In this document: positions 25,835 to 34,191 of the stretch, one piece after another
Position numbering within the stretch: position 1 is the first letter of the stretch
Layout: each line of letters begins with the position of its first letter
DNA from: Nevskia soli DSM 19509
GTDB taxonomy: Bacteria > Pseudomonadota > Gammaproteobacteria > Nevskiales > Nevskiaceae
Direction: 5' to 3'
Length of the DNA: 64,000 bases
Assembly: GCF_000711955.1 (NCBI RefSeq)
Contig: NZ_JONR01000029.1
Coordinates: forward strand, 7,426-71,425
Translations under genes and position numbers: made by a program
Notes under the pieces: model-generated
Told to the model about the DNA's origin: nothing
Database searches by the model: none
The model's input: the letters and a program-made list of their open reading frames with translations, nothing else

Positions 25835-27301
25835 TCAGGCCTTGGCCTGCTCGCGGCCGCCGTCGAAATCCCGGTGCAGGCCGTACTTGCGCAGCTTTTC
25901 GACCAGGGTGGTGCGGCGGGTGTGGAGCAGCTTGGCGGCATGCGCCACCACGCCAGCCGAGCGCTGCAGCGCCTGGCGGATCAGGTCGATCTCGATGCTC
26001 TCGATGTAGTCCTTGAGGTCGAGGCCGGCACGCGGCAGCTCGATCTGCTGCGCATCGGAGGAACTGGCCTGCATCGGCAGCACCACCACTTCTTCGTCTT
26101 CGTCCATCACGGCGTCGACCGCGGCGGGCGCCATCACGACATTCTGGCCGCGATAGCGCGGCGGCAGATCGCCGGCGCGCACCATGTTCTGCGGATACAG
26201 CACGGCCAGGCGTTCGATCAGATTGGACAGCTCGCGCACGTTCCCGGGCCAGTGGTAGGCGCGCAGCGCATGCACCGCTTCCGGTGACAGCCGCACTTCG
26301 CCGTGACCGCTGCGCACCTGCGCCTCGATCAGGTCTTCGATCAGCAGCGGCAGGTCTTCCAGTCGCTCGCGCAAAGGCGGCATCTCGATGGGGAATACGT
26401 TGAGGCGGTAGAACAGGTCTTCGCGGAAGCTGCCCTTGAGGATGGAGTCCTCCAGATTTCGGTGCGTGGCGGCGATGATGCGCACGTCGCAATGGATGCT
26501 GCGGCTGGAGCCGACGCGCTCGTAGGTGCGCTCCTGCAGCACACGCAGGATCTTGACCTGCATCGACAGGCTCATGTCGCCGATCTCGTCGAGGAACAAG
26601 GTACCGCCTTCAGCCATTTCGAAACGGCCACGCCGCGCCGTGATGGCGCCCGTAAAGGCCCCCTTCTCGTGGCCGAACAGCTCGCTTTCCAACAGCTCCG
26701 AGGGAATGGCGCCGCAGTTGACCGCGACAAAAGGCCGCTCCTGGCGGTTGGATTGCGCGTGCACCGCGCGCGCCACTACTTCCTTGCCGGTGCCGGATTC
26801 GCCGGTGATGAGTACGGTGCTGTCGTACGGCGCCACCTGTTCGACCATGCGGCGGGTGCGGCGGATCAGTGCGGAATTGCCTGTGGGACCGGGAATCGCG
26901 GCAACCACACGCACCCTGGACTCGGGCTCGGCATGCAGCTGCCCGGCGCGCTTGAGCATCTCGCCCAAGTGCGTGTACTTCACCGGGTACTCCAGCGGCA
27001 GGCAGGCACTGCGGTCCAGGCCGAGGCATTCGATGACCTTCTCGTGATATCTGGTCAGCACCAGCAAGGGTGGATGGAGGCGGTCCCGCTTCAGCCAGGC
27101 GGCGAAGCGCCCCAGGGCGGCAAGGTCCTCTTCCTGGCCGAGGATGACGGCGGTCCAGTCCTGCGGACTGCGCCCGTCCAGGCTGAACTGGCCCAAAGAG
27201 GACACCAGCACCGGCGTGTAATCGATGAAGCGCAACACCGTCGCCAACGTCTCCGCCCGCTGTTCGTCGGCATCGATTACCAGCACTTTTGATTCAGACA
27301 T
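25835..27301 (-). CDS. fleQ: Flagellar master regulator FleQ, sigma-54 activator
   Basis: A 488-residue enhancer-binding protein. The N-terminal FleQ-type receiver-like domain (about 1-125) lacks a phospho-acceptor: the position after strand three is VILGQEED. The AAA+ domain carries Walker A GESGTGKE, the GAFTGA loop that engages sigma-54, and Walker B GTLFLDEIGD. The C-terminal Fis-type helix-turn-helix is RQALQRSAGVVAHAAKLLHTRRTTLVEKL. The ATG at 27301 has GGGAG at six bases. Located between rpoN and the fliE operon, it is the probable activator of the sigma-54 promoters listed here; c-di-GMP control is known for the family but not visible as such. Confidence 0.94.
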   Translation of the reverse strand: MSESKVLVIDADEQRAETLATVLRFIDYTPVLVSSLGQFSLDGRSPQDWTAVILGQEEDLAALGRFAAWLKRDRLHPPLLVLTRYHEKVIECLGLDRSACLPLEYPVKYTHLGEMLKRAGQLHAEPESRVRVVAAIPGPTGNSALIRRTRRMVEQVAPYDSTVLITGESGTGKEVVARAVHAQSNRQERPFVAVNCGAIPSELLESELFGHEKGAFTGAITARRGRFEMAEGGTLFLDEIGDMSLSMQVKILRVLQERTYERVGSSRSIHCDVRIIAATHRNLEDSILKGSFREDLFYRLNVFPIEMPPLRERLEDLPLLIEDLIEAQVRSGHGEVRLSPEAVHALRAYHWPGNVRELSNLIERLAVLYPQNMVRAGDLPPRYRGQNVVMAPAAVDAVMDEDEEVVVLPMQASSSDAQQIELPRAGLDLKDYIESIEIDLIRQALQRSAGVVAHAAKLLHTRRTTLVEKLRKYGLHRDFDGGREQAKA

Positions 27302-27355
27302 ATCGCTCCCCTGCAACTAAGTTTGCATTTTTACAACAACGGATTGCGCCATCAC

Positions 27356-28825
27356 TCAACCAGCCAGGGCGACGGTCCCCGTCCGCAGCGGACGCGCCCG
27401 TTCCGGCGCCGACGCGATCTTCATCGCTTCGCGGTACTTCGCCACCGTGCGCCGCGCCACCCGCACGCCCTTGCGCGCCAGCAGGGCGGCGATGGCGCCG
27501 TCGCACAGCGGCTGCGCACGGTTCTCGCCGTCGACGATGCGGCGGATCATGGCCCGCACCGCGGTGCCGGAGGTCTCGCCATCGGCATGCGCCAGCTGGC
27601 TTGGAAAGAAGGCCTTCAGCGGGTAGATGCCCCAGGGCGTCTGCACGAATTTGTTCGATACCACGCGGCAGACGGTGGACTCATGCATGCCGATCTGCTG
27701 AGCGATTTCGCGCAGGGTCAGCGGAGCCATGCCTTCCTCGCCCTGGCGCAGGAATTCGCACTGGCGGGCGAATACCGCGCGCGCCGTGTTGAGCAGGGTC
27801 TCGTGACGCATTTCCAGCCCACGCACCAGCCAGCGGGCTTCGAGCAGGTTCTCACGCATGGCGCGATGCGGGGCGCCGCCGGACATCATCCGCTCGTACA
27901 GGGAATTGACCCGCACGCGCGGTAAGGTATGGGAGTTGAGCTCGACTTTCCAGCTATGGCCGCTGCCGCTGACCAGCACGTCCGGCACCACGTTCTGCGC
28001 CGGCTCGCGCACGGTGGAGCCTGGCTTGGGATCCAGCGCGCGGATCAGGCGCATGGCCAGGCCAAATTCGTCGATGCAGCAGCCCAGCTCACGGGCAACT
28101 TCCGCGGGGTCACGCCCGGCCACCCGGGCCAGACCGCCGACGACGAGAAGACGCGCCATCTCCAGGCCGGGCGTTTGCGGTGAAACTTCATTCAATTGCA
28201 GCATCAGGCATTCGCGCAGATCGCGCGCGCCGAAGCCGGTGGGCTCGACGCTCTGCACCCGCACCAGCGCCGCCTCCATCTGCTCCATCGTCGCCCGCCA
28301 TTCTTCCGGCAGCGCAGCCAGGATTTCGTCCAGGGGGGTCTCCAGGTAGCCGTTGTCGTCGATGTGCTCGATCAGCGCCGACACCAGGCGCGACTCGTCC
28401 TCATTGTTCACCACCAGACGCAATTGCGCCAAGGCACGCATGCGCAGGTCTTCGGAGTTGCGCGCAGGGGTGCGCGATTCGATGGAGGATTCGTCGTCCG
28501 ACGACGGTTCGCCGCCGGACCAGGACTCGGCACTGCTCCAGTCGAAGTCAGCTTCGACCTTGTCGATGGCCGCGGTGTCGCAGCCAGAGACCACTTCTTC
28601 GCAGCTGTCCAGCGACAGGGTTTCAACCGGCATATCGTCGACGCCCGGTGTGGCGACTTCGTCTTCGTCGGCCTCGCCCTCTTCCAGCATCACATTGGTT
28701 TCCAGCGCCTGCCGCACTTCCTGTTCCAGCTCGAGCGAGGACAGTTGCAGCAGCCGGATCGACTGCAGCAGCTGCGGTGTCATCAATTGGTGCTGGCCAG
28801 CCTGCTGATTCAGTTTAGGTCCCAT
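27356..28825 (-). CDS. rpoN: RNA polymerase sigma-54 factor RpoN (flagellar-locus copy)
   Basis: A 489-residue sigma-54. Region I is glutamine/leucine-rich (HQLMTPQLLQSIRLLQLSSLELEQEVRQALETN). An acidic region II (about 50-110) follows, then the core-binding domain and helix-turn-helix (LTLREIAQQIGMHESTVCRVVSNKF). The RpoN box is ARRTVAKYREAMKI. The ATG at 28825 is preceded by GGGGA at six bases; a second in-frame ATG four codons upstream is less well placed. Xanthomonads carry two rpoN genes, one in the flagellar locus, and this would be that copy. Confidence 0.95.
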   Translation of the reverse strand: MGPKLNQQAGQHQLMTPQLLQSIRLLQLSSLELEQEVRQALETNVMLEEGEADEDEVATPGVDDMPVETLSLDSCEEVVSGCDTAAIDKVEADFDWSSAESWSGGEPSSDDESSIESRTPARNSEDLRMRALAQLRLVVNNEDESRLVSALIEHIDDNGYLETPLDEILAALPEEWRATMEQMEAALVRVQSVEPTGFGARDLRECLMLQLNEVSPQTPGLEMARLLVVGGLARVAGRDPAEVARELGCCIDEFGLAMRLIRALDPKPGSTVREPAQNVVPDVLVSGSGHSWKVELNSHTLPRVRVNSLYERMMSGGAPHRAMRENLLEARWLVRGLEMRHETLLNTARAVFARQCEFLRQGEEGMAPLTLREIAQQIGMHESTVCRVVSNKFVQTPWGIYPLKAFFPSQLAHADGETSGTAVRAMIRRIVDGENRAQPLCDGAIAALLARKGVRVARRTVAKYREAMKIASAPERARPLRTGTVALAG

Positions 28826-28925
28826 GTATTTCCCCATTTCCTTTGGTGCCGCGTCCGAGATGCCGGGCGTGCCTCATGTTTTGCCAACTGCAGCCTTAAT
28901 CCAATCAGTATTTTCCCGACGCGAA

Positions 28926-28942
28926 GTAGGGAAATTTCCTAC
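28926..28942. promoter_or_regulatory. Palindrome upstream of rpoN, candidate operator
   Basis: Bases GTAGG and CCTAC form arms around an AAATT-centred core (17 bases overall). They lie about 100 bases upstream of the rpoN start in an AT-richer stretch between rpoN and the atypical receiver gene. It has the symmetry of a protein-binding site. No known consensus is claimed. Confidence 0.35.
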
Positions 28943-28993
28943 ATCCGTCAAAACTCCAGCGAGGAGCTTCCACTCGTCCGCGCAGACTTTCCA

Positions 28994-29626
28994 CTAGTCG
29001 GTCGAAGCAGGTCCGTGACGCACCGCGAAATGCGTCAGCGCGCCGATGCCACGCAGTCCGAGCGCTTGCATCAAGCGCGCGCGATGGGTCTCCACGGTCT
29101 TCGCACCAATGCCCATCACCTGCGCGATTTCCTTGGTCGACTTGCCGCGGCCGATCAGGCGGAGTACTTCACGCTGGCGCCGCGTCAGAACCGCACTGCC
29201 TTCGGGGCGCTCGGCACGGCGCCCTTCGATGATCCGGCGCGAGACGCTGGGGCTCAGGTAGATCTGCCCCTTGCCGCAGGCGCGCATCGCCAGCTCGAGT
29301 TCGACCGGTTCGCTGGATTTGGTCAGGAACGCGGAAGCCCCGGACTTCATGGCGACGCGCACGTGGCCGGAGTCGGCGCTGGAACTGAGGAAGATAAGGC
29401 CGGTGCCGGGATAGCGGCGACGGATCTGTTGCGCAAGATCGGAGCCGCTGATATCCGGCAGGATGAATTCACTGATCACCAAATCCGGACGATGCTCCGC
29501 CACCTGTTCGAGCAGGTGGCGGCCATCCTCGGCCTCGCCAACGACGTCGACGTTTTTCATGGCCTGCAGCAGTTGTCTTAAAGCAGCCCTTACCAGGGTT
29601 TGCGGCTCCGCCAGAATAAGTCGCAC
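28994..29626 (-). CDS. Atypical NarL/LuxR-type response regulator without phospho-acceptor Asp
   Basis: A 210-residue DNA-binding regulator: receiver-like domain (1-120), linker, then a LuxR-type helix-turn-helix (LTRRQREVLRLIGRGKSTKE, KTVETHRARLMQALGL). The expected phospho-acceptor Asp is Glu53 (DLVISEFILPDISG), and the acidic pair at the N-terminus is Glu7/Pro8, while the late Lys in FLTKSSEP is kept. It is therefore unlikely to be phosphorylated and may be locked active or respond to something else. The start is GTG at 29626; no ATG is in frame. It is located upstream of rpoN-fleQ, so a flagellar regulatory role is likely but unproven. Confidence 0.88.
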   Translation of the reverse strand: MRLILAEPQTLVRAALRQLLQAMKNVDVVGEAEDGRHLLEQVAEHRPDLVISEFILPDISGSDLAQQIRRRYPGTGLIFLSSSADSGHVRVAMKSGASAFLTKSSEPVELELAMRACGKGQIYLSPSVSRRIIEGRRAERPEGSAVLTRRQREVLRLIGRGKSTKEIAQVMGIGAKTVETHRARLMQALGLRGIGALTHFAVRHGPASTD

Positions 29627-29689
29627 GCGCGATACCGATTTGTTTTTGGTAGCCGCATGCTAACCACCGGAGCCGGGGTCCAGAGTGGC

Positions 29690-29728
29690 AAAAAACTACC
29701 AGTCCCGGGGCACCCCGGTGAACGGTAG
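29690..29728 (-). terminator. Intrinsic terminator after the PilZ gene
   Basis: Read on the minus strand: CTACC, a mismatched region, CCGGGG-TG-CCCCGG, then GGTAG followed by six T. The outer arms CTACC/GGTAG and inner GC arms make a long hairpin ending directly at the T run, about 135 bases beyond the PilZ stop and before the receiver gene. Confidence 0.7.
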
Positions 29729-29864
29729 GGGCTGGGGGTACGGACGGCTCGACAAGGCGCCGCTGCGTAAGCGGAATGTTTTCGGAGTATGATGAAAAAG
29801 CAGCGTCAGGCCGATGGCACGCGATTTCACGGCAATTTCAAACACGGCGGAACTTGGCAGTACG

Positions 29865-30434
29865 CTATGGTACTTGTCGTACCGGTTGACGTGCTTCTGC
29901 GATCTCCCTGCGATGATGCTGAAACACGTGGCGTTCCAGAGCGGCCTGGCAGAAATCCGGCACCGTATCGAAGTCGGCGGCGACGCCGGCGGCGGAGACG
30001 GCGACGACGCGCGCCGGCCAGCGCAAGGCTTGGGGCAATATCCGGCTGGGATGAATCTCGACCAGACCGACCGCGCCGATTGCCGGAGGCTCGGCCGTGC
30101 ATTCCCACTGTACCCCACGCCAGGACAGGCGCAGCGACACGGGCTCGGGTCGAGGTGACTGCGCGTTCAGGAAACCACCGACGAGCTCCAGCAACAGGTT
30201 CAGCTTATGATGGATGCGCTGCAATTCAAGCTCGGACGCCGTCGGTTCGTCGCTGGATTTGAAATGCTCCTCCAGGAGGGCGACCGAAGTCAGCAGGCGC
30301 GCATTGGCTTCCGCCAGCCGCTCGGCGTCCACGCCCGATGGCAAGGTGGCGAGTTCCACCCAGCGCAACGGTAGGCGGTCGCGGTAACTGAGGCCCTCGC
30401 CTTCCTGCTTGCTGTCTTCCTTCACGGTCTGCAT
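29865..30434 (-). CDS. PilZ-domain-like protein of the flagellar locus
   Basis: A 189-residue cytoplasmic protein. An RxxxR-like element (YRDRLPLRW, residues 17-25) near the start, a central helical segment (about 35-95), and a C-terminal beta-rich part with VVAVSAAGVAADF recall the c-di-GMP binding PilZ fold. In this protein the two motifs are separated by a helical insertion, and the second motif lacks the usual Asp/Asn. C-di-GMP binding is therefore uncertain. The ATG at 30434 has AGGA at six bases. It follows fliS by 52 bases. Confidence 0.65.
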   Translation of the reverse strand: MQTVKEDSKQEGEGLSYRDRLPLRWVELATLPSGVDAERLAEANARLLTSVALLEEHFKSSDEPTASELELQRIHHKLNLLLELVGGFLNAQSPRPEPVSLRLSWRGVQWECTAEPPAIGAVGLVEIHPSRILPQALRWPARVVAVSAAGVAADFDTVPDFCQAALERHVFQHHRREIAEARQPVRQVP

Positions 30435-30486
30435 ATCGATTCCTGTCCCGGCAGGAGCAAGGTCCTGCAAACGGCGGGCCCGGGGT

Positions 30487-30909
30487 TCAGGCAGCGAAGG
30501 CGCGGCCCGGCGGCGCCAATGCGCCGGGCGCAATGGCGTCCCAACCTGCCTTCACCGTCCGCAGCAGCGCTGCGACTTCACGCACGCCGGCGATGTCGCC
30601 GTCTATTTTGGCCCGCAGCAGGCGCCGCATCATGTAATCGTAGAGGGAATCCAGGCGCCGCGCGATGGCACCGCCGGCCTCGTAGTCGAGCACGTCGCGC
30701 AGATGCGCGAAGATCGCCATGGCCGAGTCGATGCCGCGCAGCTTGTCGGCGACATTGCCGCGGGTCATGCCGGATTCGGCGATGGCCAGGCGCTCCAGCG
30801 CGCCGTCATAGAGCATGGCAATCAAGCGGTGCGGCGAGGCCTCGGCGACGAGGGAATTGACATCCGCTTCACGGTACTGGCGGACGGCAGCATAGCCTCT
30901 GGGAACCAT
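30487..30909 (-). CDS. fliS: Flagellin export chaperone FliS
   Basis: A 140-residue helical chaperone that binds the flagellin C-terminus before export. Typical features are YREADVNSLVAEASPHRLIAMLYDGALERL and YEAGGAIARRLDSLYDYMMRRLLRA. GAGGTG precedes the ATG by six bases. It is placed between fliD and the PilZ gene, as in other polar flagellar loci. Confidence 0.95.
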   Translation of the reverse strand: MVPRGYAAVRQYREADVNSLVAEASPHRLIAMLYDGALERLAIAESGMTRGNVADKLRGIDSAMAIFAHLRDVLDYEAGGAIARRLDSLYDYMMRRLLRAKIDGDIAGVREVAALLRTVKAGWDAIAPGALAPPGRAFAA

Positions 30910-30988
30910 CGAAACACCTCTGAACTGGAGATCCTTGCCTACCCTTCAACATCGGCGCACAAAGGCAAAACTTGAGGACCGGACGTCG

Positions 30989-32398
30989 TCAACTGCCGGA
31001 GCTGGAGGAACTGGTGGTGCGCGGCGCATACAACTGCGTCAGCAGGCTCGCGGTGTTCTTGTAGGCCGCGACGATGCTGTCCATGGCGTTGAACTGCGCG
31101 TTGTACTGCGCGGTGAGCTGCGCCGATTTCGCGGTCAGCTGCGTCAGCTGGGTGGTCATGCTGTCGACCTCGGTCTGCAGCGCGCTGGTCTTGGTCGAGA
31201 TGAGACCGCCGGCACCGACCACCGTATTGAGCAGGGTGTCGAGCTGGGTGCCGATGCCGTTGGTACCGGAGAACAATCCCTTCACGGCGCTCGAGTTCTG
31301 CTGCAGGGCGCTGTTCAGCGTGTCCGAATTGACGGCCAGGGTGCCGTCGTCGTTGGTGGTGACGCCGATCTGCGACAGCAGGGTGAAGGCGTTGCCGCCG
31401 GAGCCGGCGCTGCCGCCGACGATGGACTCGAGCTGCCGCGACACGCTTTCCACCGCCAGATCGCCGAGCAGCGGGCCGGCGGTGCCGGTGCTGCTGCCCG
31501 AACCGGACGTGGAACTCCCCGGCGTGAATGCCGTGTCGCTGGTGATCAAAGACAGCGCGGCATTATAGGCCGTGACAAACGACTGCACCGCGGTGGCCGC
31601 CGACTGCGTGTCGGCGCCAATGGTCAGCGTCTGCGTGGTATTGGGCGCAGCGCTGGCCAGGCTCAGGGTGACGCCGGTCAGCACATTGGAGATGGTGTTG
31701 GAGGCGCTGTCGAAAGGCAGGCCATCGATGGTGCCGCTGGCGTCGCTGGCGGACTGGATGGAACTGAAGCCGATCGGCGCAGAAGATGCGACGGACACCG
31801 CGTTGGCGATGCCGGTCTGGGTTGCCGACAACAGCAGGTATGAGCCGCCGGAGCCGTTGACGATGGTGGCGCTGACCCCGCTGTTGTCGCTGGCGCCATT
31901 GATCGCCGACGCGAGGCCGGACAGCGTGTCGTTGGTGCCGTCCAGAGTCACCGAGAAGCTCTTGCCGCCTGCGGTGAAGGTATAAGGCCCGGTGCCGACC
32001 GCGGCGCTGGAACTGCTGAAGGCGGTCGAGCGCAGAGTATTGACCTGGGCCACGGTCTGGATCTGCATCTGGTAGCTGCCGGCGACCGCGCCGCTGGAGG
32101 TGGTGGCGGTGAATACCGAGTTGTCGCTGGACTGCGTGGTGAACTTCGACAGCGCCCCGCCGGTGGTGATGGCATCGACGGTGGTCTGCAGGCTGGACAA
32201 GGCCGACTTGAGCGCGCCCAGCGCGGAAATGGTCGACTGGTCGGCGGCCTGGTTGTTCTGCAACAGGGTCTGCTGCGGCTTGATGGTGCTGGTGACCAGG
32301 GAACTCACCAGCGAAGCGATGTCGATGCCGGAGCCGATGCCCTGGGAAGTCACGGTGCCGGCGCTGGCGGTGCCGGTGGTGCTCAGACTGACGGTCAT
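30989..32398 (-). CDS. fliD: Filament cap protein FliD
   Basis: A 469-residue exported cap protein. The N-terminal coiled-coil part is GIGSGIDIASLVSSLVTSTI, with a Ser/Thr/Ala-rich central domain (about 60-320) that carries FliD_N features. The C-terminal helix ends MDSIVAAYKNTASLLTQLY. No cysteine is seen, as expected for an exported filament protein. It follows flaG by ten bases and fliS follows at 79 bases. Confidence 0.95.
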   Translation of the reverse strand: MTVSLSTTGTASAGTVTSQGIGSGIDIASLVSSLVTSTIKPQQTLLQNNQAADQSTISALGALKSALSSLQTTVDAITTGGALSKFTTQSSDNSVFTATTSSGAVAGSYQMQIQTVAQVNTLRSTAFSSSSAAVGTGPYTFTAGGKSFSVTLDGTNDTLSGLASAINGASDNSGVSATIVNGSGGSYLLLSATQTGIANAVSVASSAPIGFSSIQSASDASGTIDGLPFDSASNTISNVLTGVTLSLASAAPNTTQTLTIGADTQSAATAVQSFVTAYNAALSLITSDTAFTPGSSTSGSGSSTGTAGPLLGDLAVESVSRQLESIVGGSAGSGGNAFTLLSQIGVTTNDDGTLAVNSDTLNSALQQNSSAVKGLFSGTNGIGTQLDTLLNTVVGAGGLISTKTSALQTEVDSMTTQLTQLTAKSAQLTAQYNAQFNAMDSIVAAYKNTASLLTQLYAPRTTSSSSSGS

Positions 32399-32408
32399 AA
32401 AAACGCTC

Positions 32409-32753
32409 CTAGACTGACTGCTTCATGAGTTGCATCTGCATGCGTTCCAGGCTCTGCGCGACGGCCAGGGCTTCCTGCCCCGGCACCTGCAGCAGGACCT
32501 GATTGTCCTGTGTATCGATGACGGAGATGACCAGTTGTCCGGTGATCTGGTCGACCCGGAAATGCAGGCTGGTCTGCAGGTCCTGCGCGCGCTGGTTGAG
32601 TGCGGCGGCCAGATCATGCAAGTCCGGCGCTGCCACCGGCGCCACGCCGGCATGCTGCGGCGGCGCTGCCACCGCGGCCGAAGGGTTCGAGGTGCCGCCC
32701 GCGGAGCCGCGCAGCGGTGCCGCCGCGACCACGCTGGTGATTGGATCGGTCAT
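32409..32753 (-). CDS. flaG: FlaG family protein
   Basis: A 114-residue protein with a variable Ala/Pro-rich start. The FlaG domain (about 45-112) has LHFRVDQITGQLVISVIDTQ and VLLQVPGQEALAVAQSLERM. FlaG proteins influence filament length. It lies between fliC, with its terminator, and fliD. Confidence 0.9.
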   Translation of the reverse strand: MTDPITSVVAAAPLRGSAGGTSNPSAAVAAPPQHAGVAPVAAPDLHDLAAALNQRAQDLQTSLHFRVDQITGQLVISVIDTQDNQVLLQVPGQEALAVAQSLERMQMQLMKQSV

Positions 32754-32776
32754 ATAACCGTACTCCGCTCAAGGCG

Positions 32777-32794
32777 CCGTTCGGGTCCGAACGG
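32777..32794. repeat. Perfect 18-base palindrome between fliC terminator and flaG
   Basis: CCGTTCGG-GT-CCGAACGG forms an eight-base arm pair. It abuts the T run of the fliC terminator and lies just upstream of the flaG ribosome binding site. It could be a second hairpin that shields the flaG transcript start or an operator. Confidence 0.6.
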
Positions 32795-32795
32795 C

Positions 32796-32831
32796 AAAAA
32801 GCCCCATGCCGGCGACTGCGCCGGCATGGGG
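32796..32831 (-). terminator. Intrinsic terminator after fliC
   Basis: On the minus strand a perfect 12-base stem (arms 32820-32831 and 32802-32813, loop of six) is followed by five T at 32800-32796. It begins 20 bases after the fliC stop and should end the flagellin transcript strongly. Confidence 0.9.
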
Positions 32832-32851
32832 TTGTTTCACAACGCTGCCTG

Positions 32852-34012
32852 TTACAGGTGCTGCAGCAGCGAGAGGATCTGCTGCGGCTGCGAGTTGGCC
32901 TGTCCCAGCACCGCCACACCGGCCTGCTGCAGAACCGAGGCGCGGGTCTCGTTGGCGGTTTCCGAGGCGAAGTCCGCATCCTGGATCGTACTGCGCGCGG
33001 CGGTCAGGTTCTGCGAGGTGCTCTGCAGATTGGCCACCGCCGACTGGAAACGGTTCTGGTAGGCACCCAACGAGGCATTCGCCGTGTTGATCTGGTTCAG
33101 CGCGCTGTCGATCTGCTGGATCGCCAGGGAAGCGCCGGCGAAAGAGTTCAGGCTGAGCGAGGTCAGGCCGGTGCTGGTGGCAGCCGTGGCGCTGCCGTCG
33201 CCGCCGGCGACGTTGAAGCCCGTCGCGGTGCCGTCGTCGGTGCCGGTGACGGCAATGGTGGAGGCCGAGGTCAGCACGATCTTGCCGTTGACGGCGTCGA
33301 ACGAGGCATTGACGCCCGTGGTGGTGGCGGAAGCGTTGATGGCGTCGACCACCTGGCCCACGCGGTCCTGGATCGAGCCGGCCGCGCCGATGCCGGCGCC
33401 GACGTCGGTGCCGTTGATGATCAGCGCACCGGCGCCGACGGCGCCCAGGGCGGAGATGCCGCTGGTGGCGGACGACTGGCCGGTGGCCGAGGTGACCGTG
33501 CCCAGGGCCGCGGTGTTGGCGCTGGAGATCGAACCGATGGTGATGGTGTCGCCGGCATTGGCGCCGACCTGGAACTGCGCCGAAGTGAAGCTGCCGTCGA
33601 GCAGCTTGACGCCGTTGAAGGACGCCGTGGTGGCGACGCGGTCGACTTCCTGCAGCAGCTGCTGGGCCTCGTTGTTCAGCGAAGAGCGGTCGCTGGTGCT
33701 GTTGGTGGCGTTGGCCGATTCCACCGCGAGTTCACGCACACGCTGCAGGTTGTTGGTGATTTCCGCCAGGGAGCCTTGCGCGGTCTGCGCCAGGGACACG
33801 GCGTTGTTGGTGTTCTGTACGGCGGTATTGGCGCCGTTGACCTGCGCCGTCAGGCGCTGGGCGATGGCGTAGCCGGCGGCGTCGTCGGACGCGCTATTGA
33901 TGCGCAGGCCGGAGGCCAGGCGCTGCGTGGCCTGGGCCAGCTGGCTCTGCGTGGTGGACAGGTACTTCTGCGTGACGATGGATGTCAGGTTGGTGTTGAC
34001 GATAAGACTCAC
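32852..34012 (-). CDS. fliC: Flagellin FliC
   Basis: A 386-residue filament subunit. The conserved N-terminal D0/D1 helices start SLIVNTNLTSIVTQKYLSTT with QRLASGLRINSASDDAAGYA. A variable Ala/Gly/Thr-rich centre (about 165-290) is followed by C-terminal D1/D0 with SLGAYQNRFQSAVANLQ and the closing LGQANSQPQQILSLLQ. The start codon is GTG at 34012 with AGGAGA at seven bases. Only one flagellin gene is seen in the window. Its transcript has its own strong terminator. Confidence 0.97.
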   Translation of the reverse strand: MSLIVNTNLTSIVTQKYLSTTQSQLAQATQRLASGLRINSASDDAAGYAIAQRLTAQVNGANTAVQNTNNAVSLAQTAQGSLAEITNNLQRVRELAVESANATNSTSDRSSLNNEAQQLLQEVDRVATTASFNGVKLLDGSFTSAQFQVGANAGDTITIGSISSANTAALGTVTSATGQSSATSGISALGAVGAGALIINGTDVGAGIGAAGSIQDRVGQVVDAINASATTTGVNASFDAVNGKIVLTSASTIAVTGTDDGTATGFNVAGGDGSATAATSTGLTSLSLNSFAGASLAIQQIDSALNQINTANASLGAYQNRFQSAVANLQSTSQNLTAARSTIQDADFASETANETRASVLQQAGVAVLGQANSQPQQILSLLQHL

Positions 34013-34191
34013 GGAAATTCTCCTTGGACTGGCTGGACTGGGTACCGGCCGGCAATCCGGTCGGATCGCATTGGCGTTTCCCGTGGCGGGGACTGACGGC
34101 CTGTGCTGAAAGTCTTAGCGGATGCTGGGGAGGATTCTTGACCGCCGCCGCGACGGGTCGGGACAGGCGGCAGGTCCCGGCCGATCGGCGG

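Noticed and set aside
29815..29830. TGGCAC-N5-TTCAC on the plus strand near the PilZ stop
   Set aside because: The -24 element is good, but the -12 lacks GC and no plus-strand gene follows.
32741..34096. Plus-strand open frame of about 450 codons opposite fliC
   Set aside because: Glycine/alanine-rich antisense of the flagellin gene; no start signal or domain.
34093..34118. Possible FliA promoter upstream of fliC (TAAGACTT ... GCCGTCAG, minus strand)
   Set aside because: Spacer is two bases short and both elements deviate; too weak to list, although a sigma-28 promoter for fliC is expected biologically.
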